From contig NZ_CP133148.1 in assembly GCF_036488675.1 (NCBI RefSeq), positions 3,490,001 to 3,554,000 of the forward strand: DNA of 64,000 nt, read 5' to 3'. Every line of letters begins with the position of its first letter. Positions within the stretch are counted from its first letter, which is position 1. Under the pieces are notes generated by a model. It was not told the DNA's origin, did not search any database, and saw only the letters and a list, made by a program, of their open reading frames with translations. Shown piece after piece: positions 8,991 through 18,840 of the stretch. A program made the position numbers and the translations under genes. Source of the stretch: Sinorhizobium chiapasense. GTDB lineage: Bacteria > Pseudomonadota > Alphaproteobacteria > Rhizobiales > Rhizobiaceae.

Positions 8991-9361
8991 CTAGAAGTTG
9001 AATGAAAGTTGGCCCGGATGCGACCGCCAATGAGCACGCACATGCTCCTGGCGATTGAACCTTCGGCGAACGTATGCCCGCACTCTCACGAACCTCGACT
9101 TCAACATGATCGACATGTCGTCGCCCCCTTTCGCTTCGAGATGGGATGAGCCCATCACTCCAGTATCGCTGTCGCGGCACCGTGCCCGTGCGGAGTAGCG
9201 ATCAGAGATCGCTGAAACGAAAGTAGCCGACGGCAACCCACCATCAAGGTAGGCGATTCGCGCAAAAGATGTCCATTGAAACAAATACGACCGCGTGGTT
9301 AGGTCACAAGCCACGGGAGTTATGTGCCAATCGATACTATCGCTGGCGTTCTAGTCTACTC
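8991..9361. other. Intergenic stretch with no recognisable gene
   Basis: Between the KTSC remnant and the 3' end of metH. A minus-strand open frame (8991-9314) has no recognisable domain and no convincing ribosome-binding site. Nothing else was identified. Confidence 0.4.
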
Positions 9362-12300
9362 CTACTCCGCCGCCTCGGCCTCCGGGATCGGCACGTAGTT
9401 GAGGATCGGCGAGAGCCAGCGCTCGACCTCGCGAACACCCATCGCCTTGCGCTCGGCATAGTCCTCGACCTGGTCGCGCTCGATCTTGGCGACGCCAAAA
9501 TAATAGGCGTCCGGATGGCCGATATAGAGACCGGAAACCGACGATCCCGGCCACATCGCATAGTTCTCGGTCAGCTTGACGCCGATCGACGCGTCGGCAT
9601 CGAGGAGGCGGAAGAGCGTTTCCTTTTCCGTGTGATCAGGCTGCGCCGGATAGCCGGGCGCAGGGCGGATGCCGGCATAAGGCTCGCCGATCAGATCCTG
9701 CGGCATGAAGGCTTCATCGGGTGCATAACCCCAGAGCTCCATGCGCACATACTCATGCATGCGCTCGGCGAAGGCCTCGGCGAAACGGTCGGCAAGCGCC
9801 TTGACCATGATCGAGGAGTAATCGTCATTGGCGCGCTCGAAACGCTCGGCGATCGCCACCTCCTCGATGCCGGCGGTCACCACGAAGCCGCCGAGATAGT
9901 CTCTTGCGCCGCTGTCGACCGGCGCCACGAAGTCGGCGAGCGCAACATTCGGCCGGCCGTCCCGCTTCGACAGTTGCTGCCGAAGCGTGAAAAGGGTCGC
10001 GAGCTCCGCGTCGCGGGCTTCATCGGTGAACAGGCGGATGTCGTCGCCGACGGCGCCGGCGGGCCAGAACCCGACCACGGCCTTCGGCGCGAACCATTTT
10101 TCCGCGACGATCTGCCGGAGCATCGCCTGGGCGTCGTCGAAGAGCTGGCGCGCGGCCGGCCCCTGGTTTTCGTCGTCAAGGATCTTCGGATAGACGCCTT
10201 TCAGCTCCCAGGTCTGGAAGAACGGTGTCCAGTCGATATAGCGCGCAAGGTCCGCCAGGTCCCAGTCTTCGAAAACACGGGTTCCGAGGAAGGCGGGCGC
10301 CTTCGGTCGATAGCTTGCCCAATCGAGCTTCTGCGCGTTGGCGCGTGCCTGCGACAGCGGCAGGCGCCGTTTCTCGGTCTCGTTGCGCGCGTGTGCGTCG
10401 GCGACCTTGTGATATTCGGCGCGAACCGTCTCCGTGTAGGCGCCTCGCGCATCCGGCGAGAGCAGGCTGGAAACGACGCCGACCGCGCGGCTGGCGTCAT
10501 TGACGTGAACCGTCTGTCCGAGGCTGTAGCGCGGGTTGATCTTCACCGCGGTATGCACGCGGCTCGTCGTCGCCCCGCCGATCAGAAGCGGGATGTCGAA
10601 GCCCTCGCGCTCGAGTTCGGAGGCGACGTGGACCATTTCATCGAGCGAAGGCGTGATGAGGCCGGAAAGCCCGATGATGTCGACTTGCTGTTCCTTCGCC
10701 ACCTCGAGGATCTTCGCAGACGGCACCATGACGCCGAGATCGATGATCTCGTAATTGTTGCAGGCGAGCACGACGCCGACGATGTTCTTGCCGATGTCGT
10801 GTACGTCGCCCTTGACGGTCGCCATCAGGATCTTGCCGGCGCTCTCGCGTTTGCCGTCGCCGCCGTTGGCGCGCTTCTCCGCTTCCATGTAGGGCAGCAG
10901 CACGGCAACCGCCTGCTTCATCACCCGCGCCGACTTCACGACCTGCGGCAGGAACATCTTGCCCGAGCCGAACAGGTCGCCGACGACGTTCATGCCGGCC
11001 ATCAGCGGACCCTCGATGACGTGCAGCGGCCGCGCCGCGGAAAGTCGCGCCTCGTCGGTGTCGACCTCGATGAATTCGGTGATGCCGTTGACGAGCGCAT
11101 GCTCCAGCCGCTTTTCGACCGGCCACTCGCGCCAGGAGAGATCCTTCTCCCTGCCTTGCGCGCCACCCTGCCCGCGATAACGCTCCGCAATCTCCAGCAT
11201 GCGCTCGGTCGCGTCCGCCCGGCGGTTGAGCACGACGTCCTCGCAGGCTTCGCGCAGTTCCGCATCGATCGTGTCGTAGACGGCCAACTGGCCGGCGTTG
11301 ACGATGCCCATGTCCATGCCAGCCTGGATCGCGTGGTAAAGGAACACGGCGTGCATCGCTTCGCGCACCGGCTCGTTGCCGCGGAATGAGAAGGAAAGGT
11401 TCGACACGCCGCCCGAGACATGGACATGCGGCAGCGTTTCAACGATCTCGCGCGTCGCCTCGATAAAATCGACGCCGTAATTGTTGTGCTCTTCGATGCC
11501 CGTCGCAACCGCGAAGATGTTGGGATCGAAGATGATGTCCTCCGGCGGGAAGCCCACCTTTTCGGTGAGCAGCCGATAGGCCCGCTTGCAGATCTCCACC
11601 TTCCGTGTCCTGGTGTCGGCCTGACCGCTCTCGTCGAACGCCATCACCACGACGGCCGCGCCATAGGCACGCACAAGACGTGCGTGATGCAGGAACGCCT
11701 CCTCGCCTTCCTTGAGCGAGATCGAGTTCACCAGCGCTTTGCCCTGGACGCATTTGAGGCCCGCCTCGATGACTTCCCATTTGGACGAATCGATCATCAC
11801 CGGAACGCGGGCAATCTCGGGCTCGGACGCGACGAGGTTCAGGAATTCGACCATCGCCCGGGTCGAATCGATCAGGCCCTCGTCCATGTTGATGTCGATG
11901 ATCTGGGCGCCGTTCGCGACCTGATCGCGCGCCACGTCGAGCGCCGCGGCATAGTCGCCGGCAGTGATCAGCTTGCGGAACTTGGCCGAGCCGGTGACGT
12001 TGGTGCGCTCGCCGACATTGACGAATGCAATGTCCTTGGTGAGCGTGTACGGCTCCAGGCCGGAAAGCCGCATGTGGCGTTCAATCTCCGGGACCTTGCG
12101 CGGCGGATACTTGGCGACGGCTTCGGCGATCGCGCGGATATGGGCCGGCGTCGAGCCGCAGCAACCGCCGACGATGTTGACCAGCCCGTCGTGGGCGAAC
12201 CCCTCGATCTCAGCCGCCATCGCCTCGGGACTTTCGTCATAGCGACCGAATTCGTTTGGCAGGCCGGCATTCGGATAGGCGCAGACGAGCGTATCGGCAA

Positions 12301-13135
12301 CCGACGAAAGCTCGTCGATATGAGCACGCATCGCGCTTGCGCCGAGCGCACAATTGAGACCGATCGTGAAGGGTGCGGCGTGGCGCACCGAGTGCCAGAA
12401 GGCGGTCGGCGTCTGACCGGAAAGCGTGCGGCCGGAAAGATCGGTGATCGTGCCCGAGATCATCACCGGAAGCTGGATCCCCTTCTCGGCAAAGACTTCC
12501 TGTGTCGCGAAAATCGCTGCCTTGGCGTTCAGCGTGTCGAAGATCGTCTCGATCAGGATGATGTCGGCGCCGCCGTCGATCAGGCCGCGCACCTGCTCGC
12601 CATAGGCAAGCCGCAGATCATCGAAGGTGACGGCGCGATAGCCGGGATTGTTGACATCCGGGGAAATCGACGCGGTGCGGTTGGTCGGCCCGAGCGCGCC
12701 GGCGACGAAACGCCGCCTGCCGTCATCCGCCTGCGCGCGTTTCGCCGCGCGGCGCGCCAGCCGTGCTCCGTCGCGGTTAAGCTCGTAGACCATGTCTTCC
12801 ATGCCGTAGTCGGCCTGGGCGATCCGGGTCGAGGAGAAGGTGTTGGTTTCGAGGATGTCGGCGCCGGCGATGGCATAGCTGTAGTGAATGTCCTCGATCG
12901 CCTTCGGCTGCGTCAGCGTCAGGAGGTCGTTGTTGCCCTGCTGGTGACAGGAGCAGCCGCCGAAGCGCTCGCCACGGAAATGATCCTCGACGAAGCCAAG
13001 CTGCTGGATCTCGGTGCCCATGGCGCCATCCATGATCAGGATGCGTTCGCTGGCCGCTTGCCTCAGCGCCAAAAGGATTTCCGAACCATCAGGCTTGGGC
13101 GAAACATCTCCGAAAAGGGCCTCGATGGCGGGCAT
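9362..13135 (-). CDS. metH: Cobalamin-dependent methionine synthase
   Basis: 1257-aa full-length MetH, which transfers the methyl group of 5-methyltetrahydrofolate to homocysteine through cobalamin. The domains in order are: the homocysteine-binding barrel ([10 protein letters not shown] near residue 35; zinc cysteines at NCALG near 250 and GGCCGSTP near 325); the pterin-binding domain ([16 protein letters not shown], about 370); the cobalamin cap and Rossmann domain with DVHDIGKN, whose histidine is the lower ligand of cobalt; and the C-terminal AdoMet-dependent reactivation domain. The ATG at 13135 has a GGGGGA-like ribosome-binding site. It is transcribed alone from a promoter region holding a palindromic operator (13178-13197). 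Confidence 0.97.
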   Translation of the reverse strand: MPAIEALFGDVSPKPDGSEILLALRQAASERILIMDGAMGTEIQQLGFVEDHFRGERFGGCSCHQQGNNDLLTLTQPKAIEDIHYSYAIAGADILETNTFSSTRIAQADYGMEDMVYELNRDGARLARRAAKRAQADDGRRRFVAGALGPTNRTASISPDVNNPGYRAVTFDDLRLAYGEQVRGLIDGGADIILIETIFDTLNAKAAIFATQEVFAEKGIQLPVMISGTITDLSGRTLSGQTPTAFWHSVRHAAPFTIGLNCALGASAMRAHIDELSSVADTLVCAYPNAGLPNEFGRYDESPEAMAAEIEGFAHDGLVNIVGGCCGSTPAHIRAIAEAVAKYPPRKVPEIERHMRLSGLEPYTLTKDIAFVNVGERTNVTGSAKFRKLITAGDYAAALDVARDQVANGAQIIDINMDEGLIDSTRAMVEFLNLVASEPEIARVPVMIDSSKWEVIEAGLKCVQGKALVNSISLKEGEEAFLHHARLVRAYGAAVVVMAFDESGQADTRTRKVEICKRAYRLLTEKVGFPPEDIIFDPNIFAVATGIEEHNNYGVDFIEATREIVETLPHVHVSGGVSNLSFSFRGNEPVREAMHAVFLYHAIQAGMDMGIVNAGQLAVYDTIDAELREACEDVVLNRRADATERMLEIAERYRGQGGAQGREKDLSWREWPVEKRLEHALVNGITEFIEVDTDEARLSAARPLHVIEGPLMAGMNVVGDLFGSGKMFLPQVVKSARVMKQAVAVLLPYMEAEKRANGGDGKRESAGKILMATVKGDVHDIGKNIVGVVLACNNYEIIDLGVMVPSAKILEVAKEQQVDIIGLSGLITPSLDEMVHVASELEREGFDIPLLIGGATTSRVHTAVKINPRYSLGQTVHVNDASRAVGVVSSLLSPDARGAYTETVRAEYHKVADAHARNETEKRRLPLSQARANAQKLDWASYRPKAPAFLGTRVFEDWDLADLARYIDWTPFFQTWELKGVYPKILDDENQGPAARQLFDDAQAMLRQIVAEKWFAPKAVVGFWPAGAVGDDIRLFTDEARDAELATLFTLRQQLSKRDGRPNVALADFVAPVDSGARDYLGGFVVTAGIEEVAIAERFERANDDYSSIMVKALADRFAEAFAERMHEYVRMELWGYAPDEAFMPQDLIGEPYAGIRPAPGYPAQPDHTEKETLFRLLDADASIGVKLTENYAMWPGSSVSGLYIGHPDAYYFGVAKIERDQVEDYAERKAMGVREVERWLSPILNYVPIPEAEAAE

Positions 13136-13177
13136 GGAAAATCCCCCGTTCTGAAAACGACAATTTTTGATTTACTC

Positions 13178-13200
13178 ACATAAACATATCTTTATGTCAA
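13178..13200 (-). promoter_or_regulatory. Palindromic operator overlapping the metH -35 region
   Basis: On the minus strand TTGACA (13195-13200) resembles a -35 box and overlaps a perfect inverted repeat at 13178-13197 with 7-bp arms ACATAAA/TTTATGT and a 6-bp spacer, about 45 bp upstream of the metH start. Methionine genes of alphaproteobacteria are known to be controlled by ArsR-type SAM/SAH-responsive repressors. This palindrome fits such an operator by position, but the regulator is inferred. Confidence 0.55.
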
Positions 13201-13319
13201 CATACGCAGCAATCACAATTTCAATGCCGGCAAATAAAGATGGCCCGCCGCGGTTGCGGCAGGCCTATGAGAAAGCAACTATGGTGGTCGAGCGGGGAAC
13301 GTTATCTCGGCACGAGCTA

Positions 13320-13530
13320 CCCCTCATCCGCCTGCCGGCACCTTCTCCCCCGCTTGCGGGGCGAAGGACGCGTGTGGCACCGCCTCGTCCCCTCTCCCCG
13401 CCTGCGAGGAGAGGGCTAGAGCAATTCCAGGAAAAGTGTGTAACGGTTTTCCGTCCGGAATTGCGCAATTTCAAATAGTTAGATCATTTCACTGTTTCAA
13501 GGAAACAATGAAATGATCTAGGGTGAGGGG
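13320..13530. repeat. RIME1-like palindromic repeat interrupted by a second element
   Basis: The element begins CCCCTCATCCG and ends GGGTGAGGGG, with internal CTTCTCCCCGC and CTCTCCCCGCCTGC palindromes. It is nearly the same as the uninterrupted copy at 60999-61110. Here it is split at CTAG: 13416-13419 and 13518-13521 are both CTAG, and 98 bp of another bi-hairpin element lie between them. It occupies the gap between the metH promoter and the 3' end of pmi. Confidence 0.75.
13420..13517. repeat. Bi-hairpin element nested inside the RIME1-like repeat, family 2
   Basis: The first hairpin has arms GCAATTCC/GGAATTGC with inner GGAAAA/TTTTCC; the second has arms AGATCATTTCA/TGAAATGATCT. It is flanked on each side by CTAG, which looks like a target-site duplication. 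Its core (AAAAGTGTG...CGGTTTT) recurs at 55449-55550. Confidence 0.7.
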
Positions 13531-13568
13531 CAAAGCCCTGAGCGCATCGGCAGCAAAGTGCGTCGCGC

Positions 13569-14726
13569 TCACATCCGCGCGAGACAATCCTCAAGCTCAT
13601 AGATCGCGCAGAGGATGTGGTAGAAGCTGCTTGCCGGCGCGGGCTCCTCGACGAATGCGCCGTCCGCCTGCTGCTTGTCGCGCCAAAGACCGCGGATCGG
13701 CGTTTGAAGGAAGCGGTCGAGGGCAGCTACCGCCCGCGACGCCGAGGCGAGGTAGCGCCCGCGCTCCTTTCCTTCGGTGAGGGCGGCAAAGCGGATCGCC
13801 GCCTTCAGCCATTCGGTCTGCGGCCAGAGCCGCGCCACCGGATCGGCGACCGAGAAATCATCGAGAAGCGTCATGATTGCGACGTCGCGCTTCGGACAGA
13901 TGCCGTGTTCCTCACCGATCTCGAACAGTCGTCGCGCCTTGGCGATGGCTTCGGCGCAGCCGCGCCGCTCGGCCCAACGAAGCAGGAGCCACGCCCATTC
14001 GAACTGGTGACCCGGCTCGACGATGCGGCCCTTCTCGCCGGGAAAGGGCGCCCAGTCATGATCGAAGAATTCGCGCAACGCCCCCGTTTCGGCATCGATG
14101 AAATGATCCATCGCGAGCTGGGCGATCTCGTCCGCAAGGTTGGCCCAGGCCACCCGGTCGAAGCCTTCGACCGTTTCACTTGCGAGGCACGCCTCGAAGA
14201 GATGCATGTGCGGATTGGAACCGAGCGGCAGGCGCGACGGATCGTCCTCCTCGAACCCTGCGATCGGATGCTTGCAATGGGCCTCGAGCTTCCGCCTGAG
14301 ATCATCGCTGCGCCCGGCCATCTCGCGGCTCCGCTCCGGGAAGACTTGCGCCAGATAGGCGAAGGCAAGGAGGGCGAAGGCCTGATTGTAAAGATCGAAG
14401 GATGGGTCGATCAGCGCGCCGTCAGCATCGGCGAGCGCGCCGTAGAAGCCGCTTGGCAACCGGTAGACACGGTCGAAATAGGCAAGTCCGCCTTCGGCAA
14501 CAGTCCGCCAGTCCCCCGGCCAGCCGCGCCGTCCGGCCTCGGCGAAGCAATAGACCTGCCGCGGCTGCACCCGCGAGCGGCGATTGGCCCGCGTCGGCAC
14601 ACCCTCCATGTCGATCGTCTCGACGAAGCCGCCGCCGGCCGCATCGAAACCCTTTTGCCGCCAGAGCGGCAAGGCGGCGTCAGCGAGCCAGCCGGCCAGT
14701 TCGCGCGCCTGCGAATGAATATCCAT
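13569..14726 (-). CDS. pmi: Mannose-6-phosphate isomerase of the N-acylglucosamine 2-epimerase family
   Basis: 385-aa (alpha/alpha)6-barrel sugar isomerase. Family residues include RANRRSRVQPRQVYCFAEA (about residues 46-64), NPHMHLFEACLA (near 170) and EPGHQFEWAWLLLRW (near 235) with the catalytic histidines. An AGE-family phosphomannose isomerase named pmi is known from S. meliloti beside metH, which matches this position. It interconverts mannose-6-phosphate and fructose-6-phosphate, supplying mannose nucleotides or degrading mannose. It is the last gene of a minus-strand group with the UPF0303 protein (17-bp gap) and the ROK kinase. Confidence 0.82.
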   Translation of the reverse strand: MDIHSQARELAGWLADAALPLWRQKGFDAAGGGFVETIDMEGVPTRANRRSRVQPRQVYCFAEAGRRGWPGDWRTVAEGGLAYFDRVYRLPSGFYGALADADGALIDPSFDLYNQAFALLAFAYLAQVFPERSREMAGRSDDLRRKLEAHCKHPIAGFEEDDPSRLPLGSNPHMHLFEACLASETVEGFDRVAWANLADEIAQLAMDHFIDAETGALREFFDHDWAPFPGEKGRIVEPGHQFEWAWLLLRWAERRGCAEAIAKARRLFEIGEEHGICPKRDVAIMTLLDDFSVADPVARLWPQTEWLKAAIRFAALTEGKERGRYLASASRAVAALDRFLQTPIRGLWRDKQQADGAFVEEPAPASSFYHILCAIYELEDCLARM

Positions 14727-14742
14727 TCCGTGTCCGTTCCTG

Positions 14743-15237
14743 TCAGTCCTCGAGCCTCAGCGCGGCGTGGTCGGCCTTGAACAGTTCCGCCAGCGCCCCG
14801 ACGACGAGATTGTGGTCCTCGCGCTGCGGCAGTCCGGAAACCGTGACGGCGCCGATGCAGCCCGTACCCTTGACGATGATCGGGAAACTGCCGCCATGCG
14901 CAGCGTATTCGGCATCCGGCAGGCCGAGTTTCGCCTGCAGATTCGTCTGCTGCTTGAGCAGGCTGAGGCCGGTCGCGTAGCTGCTCTTGAACAGCCGGAA
15001 GACGGTGTTGCGCTTGCGCCGGACCCAGTTCGGATTGTCCGGCGTCGCGCCTTCCAGTGCAGCGTAGAAGACCTGCATGGAAAAAAGTGTGATGTCGATG
15101 ACCACGCCGAGCTTGCGCTCGGCCGCCATGCGCCGAAGCGTGGCGCCGAGTTCCCAGGCCGTGTCGAGATTGAACCGCTCGAACTGCAATTCCCGTTCCT
15201 GCAGCGCGATGCGGCGCAGATCGTTGTCGATGTTCAT
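14743..15237 (-). CDS. UPF0303 / GlcG-HbpS-like family protein
   Basis: 164-aa protein of the UPF0303 (YBR137W-like, haem-degrading-domain fold) family, recognised by its length and segments such as VVIDITLFSMQVFYAALEGA, PDNPNWVRRKRNTV and AAHGGSFPIIVKGTGCIGAV. The biochemical role is not established; related folds bind haem or act as chaperone cofactors. It lies between the ROK kinase and pmi on the same strand with short gaps, so it is probably co-transcribed with sugar-metabolism genes. The ATG at 15237 follows an AAGGAGAT-like ribosome-binding site. Confidence 0.8.
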   Translation of the reverse strand: MNIDNDLRRIALQERELQFERFNLDTAWELGATLRRMAAERKLGVVIDITLFSMQVFYAALEGATPDNPNWVRRKRNTVFRLFKSSYATGLSLLKQQTNLQAKLGLPDAEYAAHGGSFPIIVKGTGCIGAVTVSGLPQREDHNLVVGALAELFKADHAALRLED

Positions 15238-15265
15238 GGTATCTCCTTGCTCTCAGGTCAGGGGC

Positions 15266-16162
15266 TTAGCTCTTCCAGAGCCAGGCGGCGCCGCGCACGC
15301 CGGAACTGTCGCCGTGCACCGCCTTGCGGATCGGCGTCTCGAAACTGTCGCCGAAGATGTATCTGGTGATCAGCGCCGGCAGTTCGCCGTAGATCTCATC
15401 GACATTGGACATGCCGCCGCCGAGCACGAAAACGTCCGGGTCGACAACATTGGTGAGCAGCGCCAGACTGCGGGCGAGACGATCGACAAAGCGTTCATAG
15501 ACACCGATCGCCACGGGGTCGCCGGCGCGCTTCGCCTCGATGATGTCCCTGCCCCGGCGATCGATGCCGGTCGTCGTGCGATAGTCGAGCTCCAGTCCGG
15601 TGCCGCAGGCATACATGTCCAGACAGCCGAGCTTGCCGCACCAGCACTTGTGGCCGGGATATTCGTCTTGCGTCATCCAGGGCAGAGGATAGTGCCCAAT
15701 TTCGGCGGCAACGCCCTGGTAACCCGCGTGAACCTTCTTCTCGATCGCGAGCCCGCCGCCGTGTCCTGTGCCGACGATCACGCCGAAGACGACGCGGGCA
15801 TCCTTGCCGGCCCCGTCCACCGCCTCGGAAACGGCAAGGCAATTGGCGTCGTTGGCGAGCCGCACTTCGCGGCCGAGCGCGGCTTCGAGATCGCGGCCGA
15901 GCGGCTTGCCGTTGATGAGGACGGCATTGGAGTTGCGCACGATCCCGGTGCGCGGATTGGGGCTGCCGGGAATGCCGATGCCGATCGTTCCCCGCTCCCC
16001 GGCCGTCTGTTCGGCAGCTGCCACGAGGTCGATCACGGCGCGAATGCAGTCGTCATAGCCGATGGTCGGCGTTGCCACGCGGTGCCGGGCACGCGTTTCG
16101 CCATCGCGGTCAAGCGCGATGACTTCCATTTTCGTGCCGCCCCAATCAATTCCGATGAACAT
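15266..16162 (-). CDS. ROK-family sugar kinase (fructokinase/N-acetylhexosamine kinase type)
   Basis: 298-aa kinase. The start at 16162 gives MFIGIDWGGTKMEVIALD, with the phosphate-binding DxGGTK at the very N-terminus. A longer frame from 16240 adds an unlikely leader. The ROK zinc site GHKCWCGKLGCLDMYACGTG lies near residues 165-185, and GIPGSPNPRTG and GTGHGGGLAIE complete the ATPase fold. It should phosphorylate a hexose. In S. meliloti the corresponding gene beside pmi is annotated as a fructokinase, which would feed fructose-6-phosphate to Pmi, but the substrate is inferred. Confidence 0.85.
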   Translation of the reverse strand: MFIGIDWGGTKMEVIALDRDGETRARHRVATPTIGYDDCIRAVIDLVAAAEQTAGERGTIGIGIPGSPNPRTGIVRNSNAVLINGKPLGRDLEAALGREVRLANDANCLAVSEAVDGAGKDARVVFGVIVGTGHGGGLAIEKKVHAGYQGVAAEIGHYPLPWMTQDEYPGHKCWCGKLGCLDMYACGTGLELDYRTTTGIDRRGRDIIEAKRAGDPVAIGVYERFVDRLARSLALLTNVVDPDVFVLGGGMSNVDEIYGELPALITRYIFGDSFETPIRKAVHGDSSGVRGAAWLWKS

Positions 16163-16255
16163 GTGTGGATCAGATCTCAGGATGGATGTCGAGGAAAACG
16201 GCAGGACGCTCCTCCGGCCGCCGCGGCCCTTGCTTAGCACCTGCAGCGTCGGAGA

Positions 16256-16361
16256 TGCTACTGCATAATTCCTTAAATCCTGTTCGATTTAAGGACAAAA
16301 TTATGCAGCAATTCAAATCCTACAGCGACTTTTGCGCGTCTGATAAGACGCGCGGCGCTGA
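16256..16361. repeat. Bi-hairpin intergenic repeat, family 1, copy 2 (inverted)
   Basis: The hairpin CTGCATAATTCCTTAAA... to ...TTATGCAG (16261-16308) is followed by CAATTCAAAT and the GCGCGTCTGATAAGACGCGC palindrome (about 16334-16353), which is the family 1 structure in opposite orientation to copy 1. It lies between the ROK kinase and tRNA-Arg. No gene was seen in the rest of 16163-16479. Confidence 0.8.
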
Positions 16362-16479
16362 AGAGTGGCACGCGGAAAAGTGTGATGCGGCGTTCCGACG
16401 GGCAATCCGCAAATCGGCAGGACAGCGTGCAAAAACACTTGGCGAAGGGACGTTGCTTTTGTATGGGTCTATACCGAGT

Positions 16480-16556
16480 GGTCCCGTAGCTCAGCAGGAT
16501 AGAGCATCAGATTCCTAATCTGGGGGTCGCGCGTTCGAATCGCGCCGGGATCACCA
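16480..16556 (+). tRNA. tRNA-Arg (anticodon CCT), attachment site of the genomic island
   Basis: 77 nt with encoded CCA. The acceptor GGTCCCG/CGGGATC (one G-T pair), D-arm GCTC...GAGC, anticodon stem TCAGA/TCTGG around the loop TTCCTAA (anticodon CCT at 16514-16516), and T-arm with GTTCGAATC all fold. The last 48 bp (16509-16556) are repeated exactly at 57817-57864, so insertion used the anticodon-loop-to-3'-end segment and regenerated an intact tRNA at the left junction. Confidence 0.95.
16509..16556 (+). repeat. Island attachment repeat, left (within tRNA-Arg)
   Basis: 48 bp identical to 57817-57864. It spans from the anticodon stem through the encoded CCA. The sequence diverges immediately on both sides (C/T before; A-run versus TTTCTT after), so the repeat edges are sharp. 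Confidence 0.93.
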
Positions 16557-16761
16557 AAAAAAATCAAAAGGTTAGCCGATATGTCGAGGGGCAAAAAAGA
16601 ACCTCGAAAAAAGGGGGGGCAAGCCGGGGGCAACAGAGGCCGGGGGCGGCCACAAAAACACTGGTATCCCAAGGCGCGCTACTTTGCCGATCCGGCCTAC
16701 TATGACCAGTTCGGTAAGAACGCTCACTACAAACTGGGTGTCAGCCTCACCACTCTTGGGT

Positions 16762-17470
16762 TGGTACAGCCGGGTGCATGTGAAGAGTGTCGAAAGCCAT
16801 TACATCCGTGCACTCCTCTCCAGCCGCAAGGTCATGCAAAGGAAATGCATTGATCTTGAAAACGAGATTCGCGGCCTCCTCAAAGTCTTCGGCGTCAAGC
16901 TGCCGATGCGGCTGCGAGGTGGCGCATTCGAAACGGCTGTCCGCGGCACAATCGAAGGCGATCCGGCGTTGAGCCACGCGTTACTCCCGCTGCTGGAAGC
17001 TAGGCAAATGCTCCTGGAAATCTTCCTCGAACTCGATCGACGAGTCCGAAGGGTCGCGAAGCGAGACGCCGTCACCGCGCGGTTTATGAGTGTTCCTGGT
17101 ATTGGGTACGTAACGGCCTTGAGCTTCAAGGCTGCGGTTGATGATCCCGCGCGCTTCAGAAGTTCGCGTACCGTCGGCGCTCACTTCGGATTGACGCCGC
17201 GAAGGTTCCAGTCTGGCGAGAAGGACAACCCTGGTCGCATCTCTCACGCCGGAGACGCCGACGTGCGGGCGACACTTTATGCCGCCGCCAATGCGATGCT
17301 CATGCGCTCGATTGCCTGGAATAGCTTGAAGGCCTGGGGCGTGCGGGCTGATGAAGACCAAGGGACGCCGACGAGCCATCGTAGCCGTCGCCCGAAAGAT
17401 TGCCGTCGTTCTGCATCGCATGTGGATTGACGGCACAGAGTTCCGGTTCGGATCGGAGGCTGCAGCATGA
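16762..17470 (+). pseudogene. IS110-family transposase remnant
   Basis: From WYSRVHVKS at 16762 the frame reads the middle and C-terminal part of an IS110-type transposase: ENEIRGLLKVFG, then SVPGIGYVTALSFKAAVDDP (about 17088-17147), GAHFGLTPRRFQSGEKDNPG and the catalytic-serine-domain-like GDADVRATLYAAANAMLMR. The N-terminal DEDD domain is absent. The frame shifts near 17345, after which the expected C-terminus (RMWIDGTEFRFGSEAAA, stop 17468-17470) continues in another frame. It is truncated and frameshifted, so inactive. The preceding 16557-16761 holds only an unrecognised lysine- and glycine-rich open frame fused into it at 16581. Confidence 0.82.
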
Positions 17471-17823
17471 TTTAACACTGCCCTCGAAACCGACCCTGGC
17501 CGGATCGTCCCATGCGGACGACGGGATGGATGAAGCCGAGTATGACTGCTGCGCTTCGAGCGCGCCCCAAAGCGAGGCTCTCCAGACCCTGATCCCATGC
17601 ATGCGTGCAGCGGCTCCAAACGCGAGGGGCAAACAGACTGCGAAGAGAAGCGTGACCCGCGTGAACGATCAGGCCAACGAAGATCAGAAAGAGCTTGACC
17701 CAAATGCCCGATTAGAGAAGCAGTCACTCGTTCCGGCCAGCCGACCGTCTACAATGGGTGGAAATGCGGTCCTCTCCAATATAGACGATCTGGGGCGCCC
17801 AACAGCGGTTACCCGAACGGTCT
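17471..17823. other. Intergenic stretch, nothing recognised
   Basis: Between the transposase remnant and the 3' end of the next minus-strand gene. Open frames here lack domains and ribosome-binding sites. Confidence 0.4.
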
Positions 17824-18636
17824 TTACTTCGGAAACAGGAAGGTAACTGCCAGGCGGACACCCCAACCATCTGGGCCGGTTTCTGGTGATTCGACCCAGT
17901 AGCGTGCTCCCGCTGTCAGGCTTACTGGTTGCTCGCCAAACTTCAGCAGCTTTGAAACCTGGAAGTTGATCGGAACTGACCAGTCGTTGTGTTCCCAGTC
18001 GTAGGTGCTTTCGGTATTCAAGGTAAAGGTCCAAGCATCAGGCGTCGTGTAGGCGACAAAGGGCTGTAGGAATGTAGAACTTACATCGTCTCTGTCGCTT
18101 TGGCCTGCAAACGACCAGATATGGTTGGCGAGCATTCCATAAGTCCAAGGTCCCTCTTGCTTAAGGGCAACGGCCGTCGGTCCGGCACCCCACTTGCCGC
18201 TTCCCAACAACTCATCGGTCGCCGTTGGAAGCAAAAAGACCGGGCCGGCGCCCCAGATGATTCCACCGGGACCGGGTTGCTTGGGCGAGAAGAATAGGCT
18301 CTGCGTAATATCTCCAAGCCCAAACTGATGTCCTGAATCGCCTGCTATGTCGTTCTGCCAGATGACCGGCATGATCGTGCGGGAAATCAAGTTCCAATCC
18401 TCGTTCAGAGAGATTGGGATCACCGGCTGGATGTTCAGTATTTCCCGGTCGCCATCCTCGGGCCCATAGCCGCTGTCGTAATTAAACTGGAACGGCACAC
18501 TGATCAACGAGGCGATGGGGTTGCTCAGCTTCTTCGCAAGGTCCGCATTGGAGTCCTGCGCCAATGCACGGTGACCAGAAGACAAGATAGTCAAAATCGA
18601 AGCCGCCAAGCTGGTCACATTTCGCGATACTCTCAT
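17824..18636 (-). CDS. Outer-membrane beta-barrel protein (MetA-pathway/transporter-like family)
   Basis: 270-aa secreted protein. The start at 18636 (MRVSRNVTSLAASILTILSS) is chosen because GGAGAAGG lies just upstream and it begins a signal peptide ending near ALAQ-DSNAD. The mature part has alternating amphipathic strands, motifs such as PFQFNYDSGYGPEDGDREILNIQPVIP (about residues 45-70), GLGDITQSLFFSP and GAGPVFLLPTATDELLGSGKWGAGP, and ends in a strand with aromatic residues (VRLAVTFLFPK). These features fit the uncharacterised outer-membrane family often seen near DUF1254 genes. It probably forms a pore or receptor; the solute is unknown. The DUF1254 gene lies about 200 bp upstream on the same strand. 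Confidence 0.72.
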   Translation of the reverse strand: MRVSRNVTSLAASILTILSSGHRALAQDSNADLAKKLSNPIASLISVPFQFNYDSGYGPEDGDREILNIQPVIPISLNEDWNLISRTIMPVIWQNDIAGDSGHQFGLGDITQSLFFSPKQPGPGGIIWGAGPVFLLPTATDELLGSGKWGAGPTAVALKQEGPWTYGMLANHIWSFAGQSDRDDVSSTFLQPFVAYTTPDAWTFTLNTESTYDWEHNDWSVPINFQVSKLLKFGEQPVSLTAGARYWVESPETGPDGWGVRLAVTFLFPK

Positions 18637-18840
18637 TGCCTTCTCCATTTTTGGCACGACAGCGTGCGTTGAGACTCGGTAGCGTTTCCAGTTCTACAAC
18701 TTCAATCAGGACTAAGGGAGTGGTTGTGTTTATTACCAATGTAGCTTTTGGCTGGAACTTCGCTTTACGCCAATAGCGGTCGCTCTTGGGGGGCTCCTGA
18801 CCCTCCGTGCGCTATTGGTTGCTACCCTGCGTTTCCAACA

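Noticed and set aside
13136..13177. Riboswitch in the metH leader
   Set aside because: The leader is only about 40-60 nt and shows no SAM-II or cobalamin riboswitch core; the palindrome fits a DNA operator better.
9269..13183. Very long plus-strand open frames opposite metH (9269-11389 and 11420-13183)
   Set aside because: They are antisense shadows of metH caused by high third-position GC; the translations are Arg/Asp/His-rich without domains, while the minus strand encodes a full MetH.
16581..16853. 90-codon plus-strand open frame at the left island end as a real gene
   Set aside because: No recognised domain; it runs out of frame across the junction with the IS110-type transposase remnant and ends at random.
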